The notes below the pieces were generated by a model. It saw only the letters and a program-made list of their open reading frames with translations, ran no database searches and was not told the DNA's origin. From Uloborus plumipes (taxonomy: Eukaryota; Arthropoda; Arachnida; Araneae; Uloboridae), in the NCBI GenBank assembly GCA_038373865.1, contig JAXGGA010002972.1:47055-111054 (forward strand): a stretch of DNA of 64,000 nt, written 5' to 3'. Positions 21,469 through 34,600 of this stretch are shown in pieces (position 1 is the stretch's first letter; each line of letters opens with the position of its first letter). The position numbers and the translations under genes were made by a program.

Positions 21469-22454
21469 CAGTGATCCCAAAGCTGCTCCAATTGCGCCGA
21501 TGTGCGCCGCCGAATACCACCTGCTCCAAAGTGCTCCAAAACGTATTTTTTTGCTTATTTTGCGCCCGAGTTGCGCCAAAACGCTTTCGTTGCAAACATT
21601 GCCTTTTTGACACGGATTAATTACTAAAATATTTGGTTTAAATGTCGATATTTTTATTTCTATTTTAGCCTCAATGTTTTAAATTCTTGAAATCGTCGGA
21701 AAATAGCGTCAGGATGTGTGCATGCAATCTTTTTGCATCCTTTACAGCAATTGAAACTTTAGCTTGCAGATAATTTCTCAGTGGTCTGCAAAGCTTTAAC
21801 TCATATTTTTTTGTATTATTTTTCATCCAAACTGAAAGTTTTATTTTTTTTTAAAACTTAGGTCTGTGAAAACCTCGGTAAAGTTTGAAAACTAGCCATT
21901 TGTTTCAATTTCTTCAGCTGAAAGATATTTTTGATGGATTTGTCATTCTTAACATCTATTTAATGAAACTCTTGTGTAGTTTTAGTTTTATTTATTTATT
22001 TATTTTTGAGTGACATATTTATAAACAATGGTTATGAACTTAGAAAAAGGATGGTTAACACAAAACTTTTAGCTTTTTTTTAAATTAACTGCATATTTTA
22101 ACTCTAAATAAGTTCTTTTTTTGACCTGAACATTTATGATGTTAAAAAGTTTGTAAAGCTAGAAAAAGTTTGTAATTAGAATTGAATTTCAAGAGAATGA
22201 GTTGTGAATACTTTGTATAATTACATGTACATTCAAGCAAAAATTTGAAGCAATTTCCAGTGAAATTCTTCCCAGCATTAGTTAAAAATTGCTAATACTT
22301 TGTACAGTTATTGATTTATATTGTACTCGCTTTGAATTCGATCTTTAATTGATATTTATGGAACTGCTCCAAAAGTACGTTTGACTGCTCCAAAATATCA
22401 ATTTTTCTGCTCCAAAACGTGCTCCCAAACACTCTGAAGCCATTGGGATCACTG
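21469..22454. mobile_element. 986-bp hAT-like element ending 58 bp before the gene's ATG
   Basis: The termini CAGTGATCCCAA and TTGGGATCACTG are perfect 12-bp inverted repeats. GGTTAA flanks both sides (21463-21468, 22455-22460); if the last two bases of the right terminus are counted as target, the duplication is the 8-bp TGGGTTAA expected for hAT. Subterminal regions repeat CTGCTCCAAA several times at each end. There is no coding capacity. The next ATG, at 22513, is the start of the metallophosphoesterase gene, so the element abuts or forms part of its promoter or 5' UTR. Confidence 0.8.
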
Positions 22455-22512
22455 GGTTAATTATCCGTAATTCTCGTCCAGATTGTGAACTCGAGTCCCG
22501 GACCGCACTGCC

Positions 22513-22687
22513 ATGCCGGAAATCAAAGGAGTCGTCACCATCCTGCACTTCAACGATGTCTACAACGTGGAGGAGCAGCAGCAGGAGCCCATTGCCGGAG
22601 CCACCCGGTTCTGCTCCGCCCTCAAGAGCTTCGGACACCTGGACCCCCTGGTTCTCTTCAGCGGGGACATCCTCGCTCCATCCATCA
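22513..22687 (+). CDS. Metallophosphoesterase exon 1 (start codon)
   Basis: ATG at 22513 is chosen because HFNDVYNVE follows 11 residues later, the usual distance in cytosolic members. It encodes residues 1-58 plus one base, with D15 and D52 as metal ligands; the position that is often His two residues after the first Asp is Tyr17, as is common in this branch. It ends ATC-A before GTGAGT (phase 1). The exon is strikingly G+C rich compared with exons 2-4. A possible acceptor, CAG at 22478-22480, precedes it, so a non-coding first exon further upstream is possible. Confidence 0.92.
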
Positions 22688-25600
22688 GTGAGTATCGAAA
22701 TTAACTCGCGAGAGCTCGCACGGGGTCGTAAACGACCCCTGCCATTTTTGTTTCAATTTCTTGGAATTTCATAGCCAGAATAAAATATAAAAAAAACTTT
22801 TTAAATTTAAAGACTATTTCTGTCTGCTTGTTCGCACTAAAAAGTATGAAATAAACGGTGAAAATGAGCTTTGGGTCCCTGCTTGGCGCATTTTCAAAAA
22901 GTTGCCAACTGGCGCGTTTTTCCTTGTTGTCTCACGAATTGAAAGCTTCGAGAGACATTACGCAAAAATTGGCGACTTTTTGAAAATGCGCCAAGCAGGG
23001 ATCCAAAGCGCATTTTCACCGTTTATTTCATACTTTTTAGTGCGAACGAGCAGACAGAAATAGTCTTTAAATTTAAAAAGTTTTTTTATATTTTATTTCA
23101 AAGTTTTTTCGTTTTAAAATTTATTTAGAATTACGTGAAGACAAACGCCGTTAAGCATAATTCCCCGAGAAAATAACAAACGCCCTTAAAAATGCTATTC
23201 ACGAACACTTTATTTTTTATTCATGAGAATATTTCGTTTCCAATTTTGTTAATTTATCAACTTACTTTGAGTCAAACGCCATCAATCGTAATGTTCAATT
23301 TGAAGAACTACCAATGCATTTTCTACATCCCTTATTAGCCTTTTTTAATAAGTCACCTAAGCAAATGATTTTGAACTGGCCTAATATGTTGATTGTTAGC
23401 TAATCTCATTCGTTCCATTTCTTCTTCTGCTTTAATATTGCTAGGTTTATCTCCAACAATTTCAGTCGGATTTAAAGCTTCCAGTCGTATTCCTGCTAAT
23501 GATTGTACTCGACTCAACTCCACTATAAAGCGGAAGTGCGTTAAAGTTCACGCGTGGATTTAACTCTGCAACCGGAAGCAAAACGTGAAAACCATGACAA
23601 AAGCAAGTTCAGAAAAAGTCTTTAAAAAGAAGCCATCTTTTCGGTAGCTGCAATTGTGTCCTTGCTTGATGTGAGGGTGTGATCGGAATTTTCCTAAACC
23701 CTTTCCATTCTTGCAAAAAAGGGCGGTCTTTTGCAAGCACTGGGGTCGTTTTCGAACCCCGCGCGAGCGCTCGCCTGACAAATAACTGAGCGAGTTTTTC
23801 CAAGTTAATTTGTATTTTTCAATCTGATGTTGGCATAGAGCTGCACCCAGGGTTTGAAAAAACACGGGTTTTTAAATATGCTTTTCACTTGTGGGTTGGT
23901 CTGTATGTAACTCTGAATAAAAGAGAAAATTCACATTCTTTACAAATTCAAAAGTAATATCTGTACCTCAGAACCAGAACGACGTAAGTCCAAAAATGGC
24001 CATTTTCACTTTTTTGCTTCATTGTATGTAGAATCTTATTCTACATCGACCCATTAAGACAGTATTCTATAAAACAAATTCCTTCACAATTATTTAGCAG
24101 CGTGAAAAGAGCGCGAGTCCCATCCTTTGTATGTATTCGACATTAATTATTTTCCACCTCTACTGAAAAATGACGAAAATGGACTTACGTTAGTCCGGTT
24201 CTGAGGTACAGATATATTTAATACTAGCTGTGGGGCCCGGCGTTGCACGGGCTTTAAAGTAGTGATGAAAATTTAAATAAACTACTCGCCGTCAAGGCGG
24301 TATATAATGATATATAACCGCCAAGGCAGCTCGCCTTTAAAGTAGCGAAAGTTTCAGTAATGATATATAACCGCCAAGGCAGCTCGCCTTTTAAGTAGCG
24401 AGGAAAGTTTCAGCAAACTACTCGCCGCCAAGGCGACTCGCCTTTAAAGTAGTAAGGAAACTTAAAACAAATTACTCGCCGCCAAGGCGGCTCGCATTTA
24501 AAGGAGGGAGGAAAGTTTTAGCGAAACCGGTTTCAAAAAACTACTCCCCGCTAAAGCTGTTCGCTAAAAAACTTTCCCGCACAAAAAAGTTAATCGCATT
24601 ATTTGCACATGCTTCCTCAGGAATAAAAACAATGTCAAGTAGCACATATTTAACTCTCCCTAATAAACAAATACAATTCCCTACCAAAAACAAATATTTC
24701 GAAACCGCTCTCTTCCTGTAACATTAATTGCAAAATTCCAAACAAAAAAGTTGTTTTAATATTTAGATCGCAGCCAAAAAAAAATCCCTGCTAAAAACAT
24801 GAATTACAACTTAATTTGAAACACATTTTCAAAATGGTACCAGAAAAAAAAATATAAGTCATTAAGTAGGCAGGAATTCAAGTGAAACACGGACGATCGC
24901 ATTATTTGCCTTGTTGAAACGCCGTAAAATGAAATGCTTTTAAGAAACGAAATGAAGAAAAGGTCACCAACAATGAATTTAAAAGATGTCGCCATAGCAA
25001 CGCAATAAAACGTTAATAGTTTGATCAGGAAAGAGGTTTTCGAACTCAAAGTTCAAACGCTTGTAACTTTTTTTCTAGTGGAGATAAAAGCTTGGTTCTT
25101 CGACTATAAGTCGGATACATTCTGGGGTTAAAAATATCGCTCTATCCTATGGCGTAAAAATCAAAATTTTGGAATAATTAGTTTATTTTTTATTGATGGT
25201 TTTAATGAACCAAGTATTGCAAGAAATCGGGTGAAGCCTTGCAAAAGGCAAGTTTAAAAATTGAATAACTCGTGCTGTGTTTAAGTTAGAGAATCGGAAC
25301 AAACTGCATAGGACGGACAAAATTTTTCTGCTTCCAACGATATGTAACATTAATATGTGCAAGTAATTTTTAACCCCAGTATTCGGCGATTTACGTGAAA
25401 ATTTGCCTCGAATTCGAATAAAAAACGAATCCCTAATCGAATCTTTTCAAACTATAGCCTAAAGTCTTTCTGGATAAATGGACTATTCAACACAAAAAGA
25501 ATTTTTCAAATCGAACCAGTAGTTCCTGAGATTAGCACGTTCAAACAAACAAACAAACAAACAAACTCTACAGCTTTATATATTAGTAAAGACTATTATT

Positions 25601-28600
25601 AATACTGAAGGCTAAACTATATAATTACGCATTGATGTGTTCAAGTGTTTCAGTTGTTTGTATGTAACTCTGAATAAAAGATAAAATTCATGTTCTTTGC
25701 AAATATAAAACTAATATCTAGTAGTACTAAAGGCTAAAAGGCTTTTAGTTGTTTTAAACTAATGTAAAGATTATTATTTTTTTGGAAAAGCCCAGCTTAC
25801 CTGGGTCTTTGATCAAACACCCGGGTGTTTTCGGGTTTTTTTAAGTATCATTTTACTGTCATTCTTTATTCAACCATTGTACACCTCCTGAAATTACTTT
25901 TCATAGAATCGGGAGAGTCCTGAAGAAAGATTGCTGTGACCTCCTAAAAAAAAATTTCTTATTTCGCAAATTTGGAAACAGCGCTGTAGTATTGAATTTT
26001 TTTAATTTATATTATATTTTAAATTGATATTGAATTGAATTTATAGATTGGAATAATTATTTTGATCTCCTAAGTTTAAAAAAAACAAAAAAATAGAGTG
26101 AAATTAACGTTTAGTTTTATTTCTAATACGTAATAAATTGTGAGGTAAAGAAGATGGTAATTCCTGGACCATGTACTGATCAAAACTAAATATTGTAACT
26201 AACTAAATTACTATTTTTTTTAAACTGATCAATACAGATTTCTAGGCTTAGTATCGATCAAAATATTCATGATTAGTTTGTTTCTAAAATGAATGTCTTT
26301 AAAATGCAATAAATTTTGAAACAACCGAACCGGCTGCACTGAACATTGTATTTTGCTGAAATGGAATATTCGGTTAGAATTTTAACTGAATATTTTACCG
26401 TATAGTAGAGACAAGTTCGGGCTCACTTTTGAAGGCCCAAGCCCGAGAATTTTTAATCCGAGCCCGCCCGAGCTCGAGTGGTAGTGTCTTGTTTTGAGCC
26501 CGACCCGAGCCCGAGTGTATCAAACATCAATATATATATTTTTAATTTCAACTTGGGATGCACTGTAATATAGTATATCGTAATAGCAATTGCAAATATA
26601 TTGTAAGTGGGTGCTATCTTTTTGAATTATTATTATTATTTTAATTTTTTTCCCATTGTGTGGAAGCTAGAAACGATGTATGGGAGTGGGAGATAAGGTG
26701 ATAGATGTCATTTCTCTGAAACTCTTCCTGAACAAAGCAATTCTGCCATTAAGAAAAACTGTTCTCACGCTCTTCAAGTACCCCAATATTTTTTCCCGTG
26801 AACGTTGTATTTGATATCAGTAGAAAAACTGACTATCTTAACCTTTTGGATCCGGGCTGTTCATATAGACATTTTTCTTTCAACCCAGGTTGTACGACAG
26901 TTTAACCACAGATTTATTTTCCATTGAAAAGAGAAGGTATAAACTGTCGTACCAGACGTATGAAACCTGAAAAAAATCCCCGGCTCCAAAGGGTTCGAGT
27001 GAAAATTTCAACCCTGTCCTCTAAACTAGACGAGACTTATGGTACAACATGTGTACCGCCTGGTTCCTAAAGGTTAGTATGAGATCGAGCCCGAGCCCGA
27101 AAGCTGCTTGAAGTTAAAGGGCCCGAGTCCGTCTCGGGCTTGTGCCGAACCCGGCTCATCTCTACCGTATAGCGTATTTGGAATATTGGGTTAGTTTTTG
27201 TGAGCTAATATTTGTGTGTGCCAATTTTGAAAAAAAAAAAATTCTACTTTGTGTCATTTGTACTATTTGTATCAATTCTATTTAACATCATAAATGTTTA
27301 TTAAGTATAATTATTGACTTAAAATAAATAAAAAATAGAATAAATATTTCCAGAAAGCAAAAATAAATTCATAATGTTAATGACACATTTGAAATAATTC
27401 ATCACCTAAAAATTCATTGTGTAAAAAATGTCTGTTTGCTAATTGTCTAATATTTAAATTTGTTTACAATTCGGTTTGCCCAGTAGGCAGTATACCTAAT
27501 ACGAATGAAATATTCAATGTACCCTAGTTAAAAGTAAGTGATACAACTCTGAAATTTGAAAAGGAATTTTATAGTTGAAATTGTTCTTGATGGTTGTTTT
27601 GTAATTTAGTACATTACTGTGCATGACTTTAAAATATTTTAAACCTACCAATAATATTTAATTACAGTTTGAATTTTAGTGAACATTTAATCAAAACTAT
27701 TAAATATTTCTATTCATTACAGATTAGATTTCAGTTTATGGAATTTATAAATTACTGCTTTGAACAGTATTAACAATGTTTCATCATTAGAATTTTTTTT
27801 TTCAACTATTTCACTTGCTCAAAAATTTGTACGTTCAATTTCAGTGAGTACATTTACGAAGGGAGAGCAAATGATTCCAGTTCTCAATACCTGTGGTGTC
27901 CATTGTGCTTGTTACGGTAACCATGATTTTGGTAAGTAATGCTCTATTGCTTCTTTTTTGAACTCATTTTTCTTTAGAAAGATATTAATTTATTGGAAAA
28001 AGTACAAAGGAGGGCTACAATTTTAGTGAATGGATTTTCTAATTTATGCTATGATTCCAGACTTAGAATGTTTCACATGTATAGTTTAGTCTTGAGCAAA
28101 GGAGAATCAGAGGGGACATGATTCAGTTTTTTAAATTTATCGAAATGAAAGAAGTTACAGGGTTCGATTTTTGTACGGAAAGCAGGACAAGGGTTTTGGG
28201 GGTCATCGTTTTAAGCTGTTTAAATCTGAGGCTAATCTGGAAATTCGCAAAAATTACTATTTTAGCAGGGTGGTGGGAACTGTTAGGATTCCAAGTGTAA
28301 GCGGAGGCAGTGGACTTAAAATGGTAAAAGGTAAAACATCTTTATTAAAACCAAACGAATGTTAAAACATGAACAAGATAAAAACACAAACTAAAATAAC
28401 TACATGACTACAAACACAAAGAACAGGAGGCGCCAACCAACTGCCGAACTAACTACATGTGTAGAAGACACAAGTGTTAGGTTTAGCAAATTCTTTTCGG
28501 TTATTTAGCTGCAAGCTAAATTTTCTTCTTGGTATTTTGGAAATTTGACTTCATAAAAGACAACTTGGAAAAAAAAAACATTTATTGGAACACAACACAA

Positions 28601-31600
28601 AATAGAATTTTACCATAAGTTTCATTCAAAACTGGAATTAGGGCCAGCGACTCCCTTCAAAATTAAGTAAGCCTAGCTCACAAATTCAACGTCTAAGTCC
28701 AATTCTAAATCTAAATCTAATCTGCCCGTGGAGGCTGGGCTTCTTTTTTATTTTAAACCGGGCGTTACCAGAATGCTTGGCGATAAGTTTTATTGCCAAG
28801 CTGGCCAAAAAAAGCGAGATTTAACAACAAGGTTATATGGAATGCCTGATGATGACGTCAATCACCTGAGCCAATCCAAGCCATATGTACGTTTCACTTC
28901 GTTTCCAAAGTCAGATGGTTTAGAACTGTGGTTCAGCAGGAATGTGGAACAGTTTACTGGACAAGGCGGTAGGGAGCAAGTGGATAGCTTTAAGAGGGCC
29001 ATTGATCTTCATTGGGGTCTATAATTTGACTAGGACCAGCCCAGTTGGGCCCAAAGCCTGTTGCTGGTCGTCGCATTTGCATTTAAATGTGCTTAGACTG
29101 TTGAGCAGCTTAATTAGTTTCAAATCTTTTAACATATCTAAGGTAACAATTTTCCCCCCTTCAGAACAGGACATTAACAATTGTACTCAATTTCAAATGT
29201 ATGCAAGAAAAAAGTTGGATACGATTTTGCTTATTAGAGAAATAAGCACTTGAAGATCTGATGTAGTTTTAGATTTTTTAATGCACAAATTAGTTTTAAT
29301 ACATTTGGTGTTGTTTTTAAATAAGAATGACATGTATCTCAACTTGTCAACCTTTAATTCAATTTTATGATCAACATTGCTTTAGGGGCATTTCATGGTA
29401 TTTGTGACATAGGGGTGTACATAACAAAACTTTTTAAAGGTTTAAAATTTTTATATATAGTGAAAAAGTATGTTCTAAAGTATATGAATATCATATTGTT
29501 TTCATAGTTCACTTTACATTAAGTTTATAATTGCACTCAGAACATTGAAAATGCAATTTTCACTGTTACGAACTCTACATTGAATTTTTCTTTAAATCTG
29601 GCTTTAACCGATTTTTAAGCCAAAACTGATACTCGAGACAGATAAAGTAAAGGCTCACCTCTAATATAGCTAACAATTTTAATCAAAAAGTGTTCTATAA
29701 AAAAATTACGGATTGTGAAAATGACGACTGTAGAACCCGTCACAATAATTGGAATAAAAGTTTAGTTTTTAAAGAAAAATTCAATGCAGTGAAAATTGCA
29801 TTTTCAATGTTCCGAGTGCAATTACAAACATAATATAAAGTGAAATATGAAAACAATACAATATTCATATACTTTAGAATGTACTTCTTCAGTATATATA
29901 AAAATTTTAAACTTTTAAAAAGTTTTGTTATGGACACCCCTATGTCACAAATACCGTGAAATGCCCCTTTAAGAATTGCAAATTGTAGCTTTGCTTTTTT
30001 GTTAGTCCACCAATTATTCAGAAGTAGGCAATTAATCTATGAATAACTTTTCAATTTCTAACAGTGCAATAAATGAGGTAAACTTGAAATATATTCGATG
30101 ATTTTGCAAAAGTTTGCATAAATGGAAGAGCTTTGACATTTGCATCCAACACAAAAGTGGAGCCGAAGGACGAATCACACCCCCATCCATCGGAGTTCTT
30201 CAAAAAAAAAAAAAAAACAATTGGTTGATTTCTAAATTTAAATTGCAAAATCAACCGATCAAAAGGTTAATTTTAATTATTTGGATCCTTTCCAAACTTT
30301 TTCCTTTTGCGTTGGTTTAGCTCCTTCAGCAGAGGCGCCCCGAATTAAAATTTTTTGGAGGGGGAAAATTATCAACTTGCCGAATGAAGTTCCAATTTTT
30401 CCGAATGATAAAATACGAGCATAGCACACATTTCATACATGCATAACATTTAGTGAGAAAAAATATTTAAAAAACAATTCAGAAAACTAAAATGAACAAA
30501 AAATCTCTTTTGTTCCAATATTGCCTTCAAATTGCCGAATCGTTCTCAAAATGTGCCGAATACGGAAATTATTGGGAGGTCACACTGACCTCCCGTTACC
30601 TCCCATCCGGGCGCTCCTGCCTTCAGAAGTGTAAGTTATCTCTAAATTTAGTAGAATCTCGTTGAAATGGACGAAACAGTTGCAGCAAAATTTTCCCTTT
30701 CCCCTCTCGTTCAGATAAGGCTAGTCTTAACTGGCAACTTTTCAGTTCCGTAGCAAATGTGGGCAGACAAGTTACTTCTCATTCTCATGTTTCGGAGCAA
30801 TTTGAGTTTTATTAATGGTCTTACGGTTTTGATTTAGTTGAGAGGAAGCGAGAAGTTCATAATTACAATATAATCTTCCTGTTTCAGCTTTATTTTTCCA
30901 AAACAGTATCCTAAAATAGTATTCTAATTCAAAATGAATAATTCTCACCAACTATACTGCCATGTTACGTACAAAAGTTATACCTAGAGTAACCAGACGT
31001 CAGTAACCTGGCCGTAACCAGTTTCAGGGAGGGTGTTACCATACCTATTTCTTGTAAAATCTATAAAGTCAATCCCTGTTGCAGAATTTTGTTCTGCTTT
31101 CTGCGACAAATTTTCTGGAACCAAATTCTTTCTGCAATACTGGAATATTCTTCAATAATAAATACATATGCAAATTATCTAAAACATGATGTTTATGTTT
31201 ATAAAAATTGATAACATCAATACTATAGCTTCATACTTTTTAAAACTAACTCACAGTTAGAGAAAGTTTAGTTAGTAGGGTTTTACTGCTGGGTGTTTCA
31301 TTATTATTATTGTTTTTTTTTTGCTTTTTTTCTTCCCAACTGCAAAAATCTTTCTGCACAATGTCTTCTTGATTCTGCGACAATGTTGCCATGTCTGCAA
31401 TTTTCTGCCACGGTGGAAGTCAATAAAATTTGGTTTCATGTTTTATATTTTGTTGATTTTTGTTGTAATAGATGCTAAAAGGGAGTAACATGAAAAATGC
31501 AAAAAAAAAAAAAAAAAAAAAATCTCTTCAATGAAGGGGGGGGGGGGAACTAGATACATGAATTTACTCATATACGCACATTCAAAAGAATGCTTTTGAA

Positions 31601-34600
31601 ATTTCAATCTTACGACACTTATAAGATGTGTTAAATATATTGTTTGGTACTTACACACATAAATCTGAAGAACTTGTTTTTTTTTTTTTATTTTATTTTT
31701 TTTTATTATTAAAAATTCAAAGGAAAAGGTGCATTGTTAAGAAATGATATTTGTGATAACTACAATTATTAAAATAAATACTGCAGAAAAAACACTTAAT
31801 TTGAAAAATTATTCAATAATGATAATTTCATTGTTTCAAAGTAAATAAGAAAATTAAAATAAAATAGCAATAGTGCCGTACTGCTATGAACTGTAACTTT
31901 CGTACTATTTAATATTTAATTTGGATTCTATTTGTTCAACCTTTAATTTGCATAATGTTAAAACAGGACCACCAAGTGAGTGGCAAAAGGCTGTATGGCA
32001 GCCATAAAAGGCGCACAAGTTAGTGTCTTATGTTCTCTAACGTTACCGACTGTGCCGGCGGCAGCAAGATGCATCTTTTAACTTTTAAGTTCCTTTTATT
32101 ATGTACATACATTAATGAATAATATTTTGAGTTATTCACTCTGTACATCCTTGCTAACATTCACGAGACAGTATGTCGGTACAATGGTGACATCTATGCA
32201 ATAATAATTTTTTTAGTGAAAAACTGTGGAAAGAATTTTTTGGAATAGTTTTGAAAATTTTCGAAAGGGGTTTGAACCCTAAAATCCCACCTCTTAAATA
32301 CGGCCCTGTCTACAGTTGAGCTTAAAATGAAAAAGTGCTTTTTAAAGTTTACGCCATCATATATTTTGGTTCAGGCTCCAATTTTTCTGATTTTTAAAAA
32401 AAAATATTTTCCATTCACGAACGACCCTATACACAGTGGCGTATTCAGGGGGTGGGCTGATAAGGCTGCAGCCCCTCCGAAATTATCAAAAAAAAAAATT
32501 AAAGACATTTTAGTTTTTTCCTTTTTTTTCTGAAATCGCGACGTGAGAAAATTTAACCATAGAACAAAATTCAAAGAAAAAAAACAAGTAAATTCTTTCT
32601 TTATTTCTTTTTTTGACTTGTTTATTTTCCTGTTTGTCTATCGTTTATGACTATCTTATAGTTCAATTTTGTTTATTTTTATTGCAAATTTGTTTCAGAA
32701 ACAACAATTAATGCATGTTCATTCATCTGATTCTGTTTAGTACATTTCAACACTTGTAACAGAAACATACATTAGGAACAATAGTAAAATTAATGTTATT
32801 AAAGCACAAATTTCCTAAAATGTTGCATGCACGCACTTGTTGGAAAACACTTATTTTAATTTAGAGAACTTTTCAAATTTTAATTTATTTTTTCCTGTTT
32901 TTATCAAAATGCTTTACCTTTCAGCCACAACAATAATTATAATGATAAAAAAAATTAATGATGTATTTTTGTCATCTCATTTTTGATATCAGGAATTCTC
33001 AGCTACATTTTATGAGGTGCTTTGACCTCTTCTCTCAAAGTCTCGGCTCAGTTCCCCTGAAATAATGTGTCTGCGTACGCCACTGCCTATACAGATAAAA
33101 TATGTCAGAAAGAACCACCTTCAGAATAACTTTTGTTGCATCATTTATGATTCACTCATTGTTTCAAGTAAGGTCTTTTGGTGTTAATAAAATGCTCTTT
33201 ATTGTAGATTTTGGTGTAGACAATCTGATGGAATTTGCTCGAAAAACAAATTTTCCCTGGCTGATCAGTAATGTTATTGATAACGGCACTTCGGCACCTT
33301 TGGCCGATGGAAAAGTGACTTGCATTTTGAACAAAAATGGAATCAAGGTAAGTAAAGGCAACATCAATTGAAACAACAATTTTGTGTTCGTAACCTGTTT
33401 ACAATTCCATTTTTAAGGGTTGAATTCATTATTGTATTTTAAAGAATGACATATATGGGTCATTCCAGTGAAAATGGTACAAATCATGTCTGAAACTTTT
33501 TACTTAAGATTATCAATTTAAATAATTTTCACTAACTATTCATATTTTTTTATTGAGTTTCTATTTATTTGTGTATAATGAAGTGTAAATAACTAGTACA
33601 TGACTCATTTATGAAAGGATTTTAAATATTTTGATCACTTTGTGTAACAGAGTGGACAAATAAGCCTTTAAAAATATCTTTATAATCACAAAGAAAAGTT
33701 AGAATCACAGAACAAGCATAAAGTGGAATAAACAGCCTAAAACTGTAAGTCTGTCTGCAATTTCAAGAAAAAATCTATTTTTTTCGTCATGAAATCGGCT
33801 TTAACAGAGTGGACATCCAACAGTTCAAATTAACTATCATAAGAAAAGAGTTAGGCTCACCCTGGTTGTTGACTACATATTTCAATGTAGCAAGCTAATC
33901 ACGGCAGTTACTACTTATATTTTTTAAAAAATATGTCAGATTGAATGCAATTGTTTATTTTATTTCCAAAAGGCTTGTAACAGAGTGGACAATTCGAAAC
34001 ATAGAAAATCTAGGGACATGGATAAATAATAGTGTTTTTTGGGGAAATTTTTTTTCATTTGCGTAATAATCTGCAGAAATGGTGTCAGAAGCATCTTTTG
34101 TGCAGTGCAGTGTAATTTATTTTGTTGTTACATTTCAGTTTAATTTTAAATCACATTTAAAATTCTAGCAATTTGAAGCTGGGACACGTCATTTTCTCCT
34201 TCTTCTGACAAAGATATTTTTTTTTTGTGTCATTTCTAAATGGATTATACCTAATCAATTGATACTTGATGGCACAAAATTAAATGGAGAACCAATAAAA
34301 AATACACTTAATGGGTGGTAGTTATTAAAATTGATTTTAAAAAATTCTAAAGTCTCGGACATGATTTGTACCATTTTCGCTGGAATGACCCATATACTTG
34401 AGTAAATATTCTGACCTTCAATTCGATAAAGGTTGTACCAGATTAGGAATGGGCAGCTGCTCTTGACCCAGTAAAAAAAAAGAAGCCCCTGAAAGCAGTG
34501 CTAGTAGTAGAGAGTTAATAACTTAAGATGAAATTTTGAACTGCGTTGCATCTAAAAACAGTAGCTTATAGCTTTTCTTGTGAAAAAATAACATTCATTC

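Noticed and set aside
22345..22774. Alternative frames over exon 1 on both strands
   Set aside because: High G+C content makes long frames in every phase; only the frame from 22513 gives HFNDVYN and SGDIL and joins exon 2.
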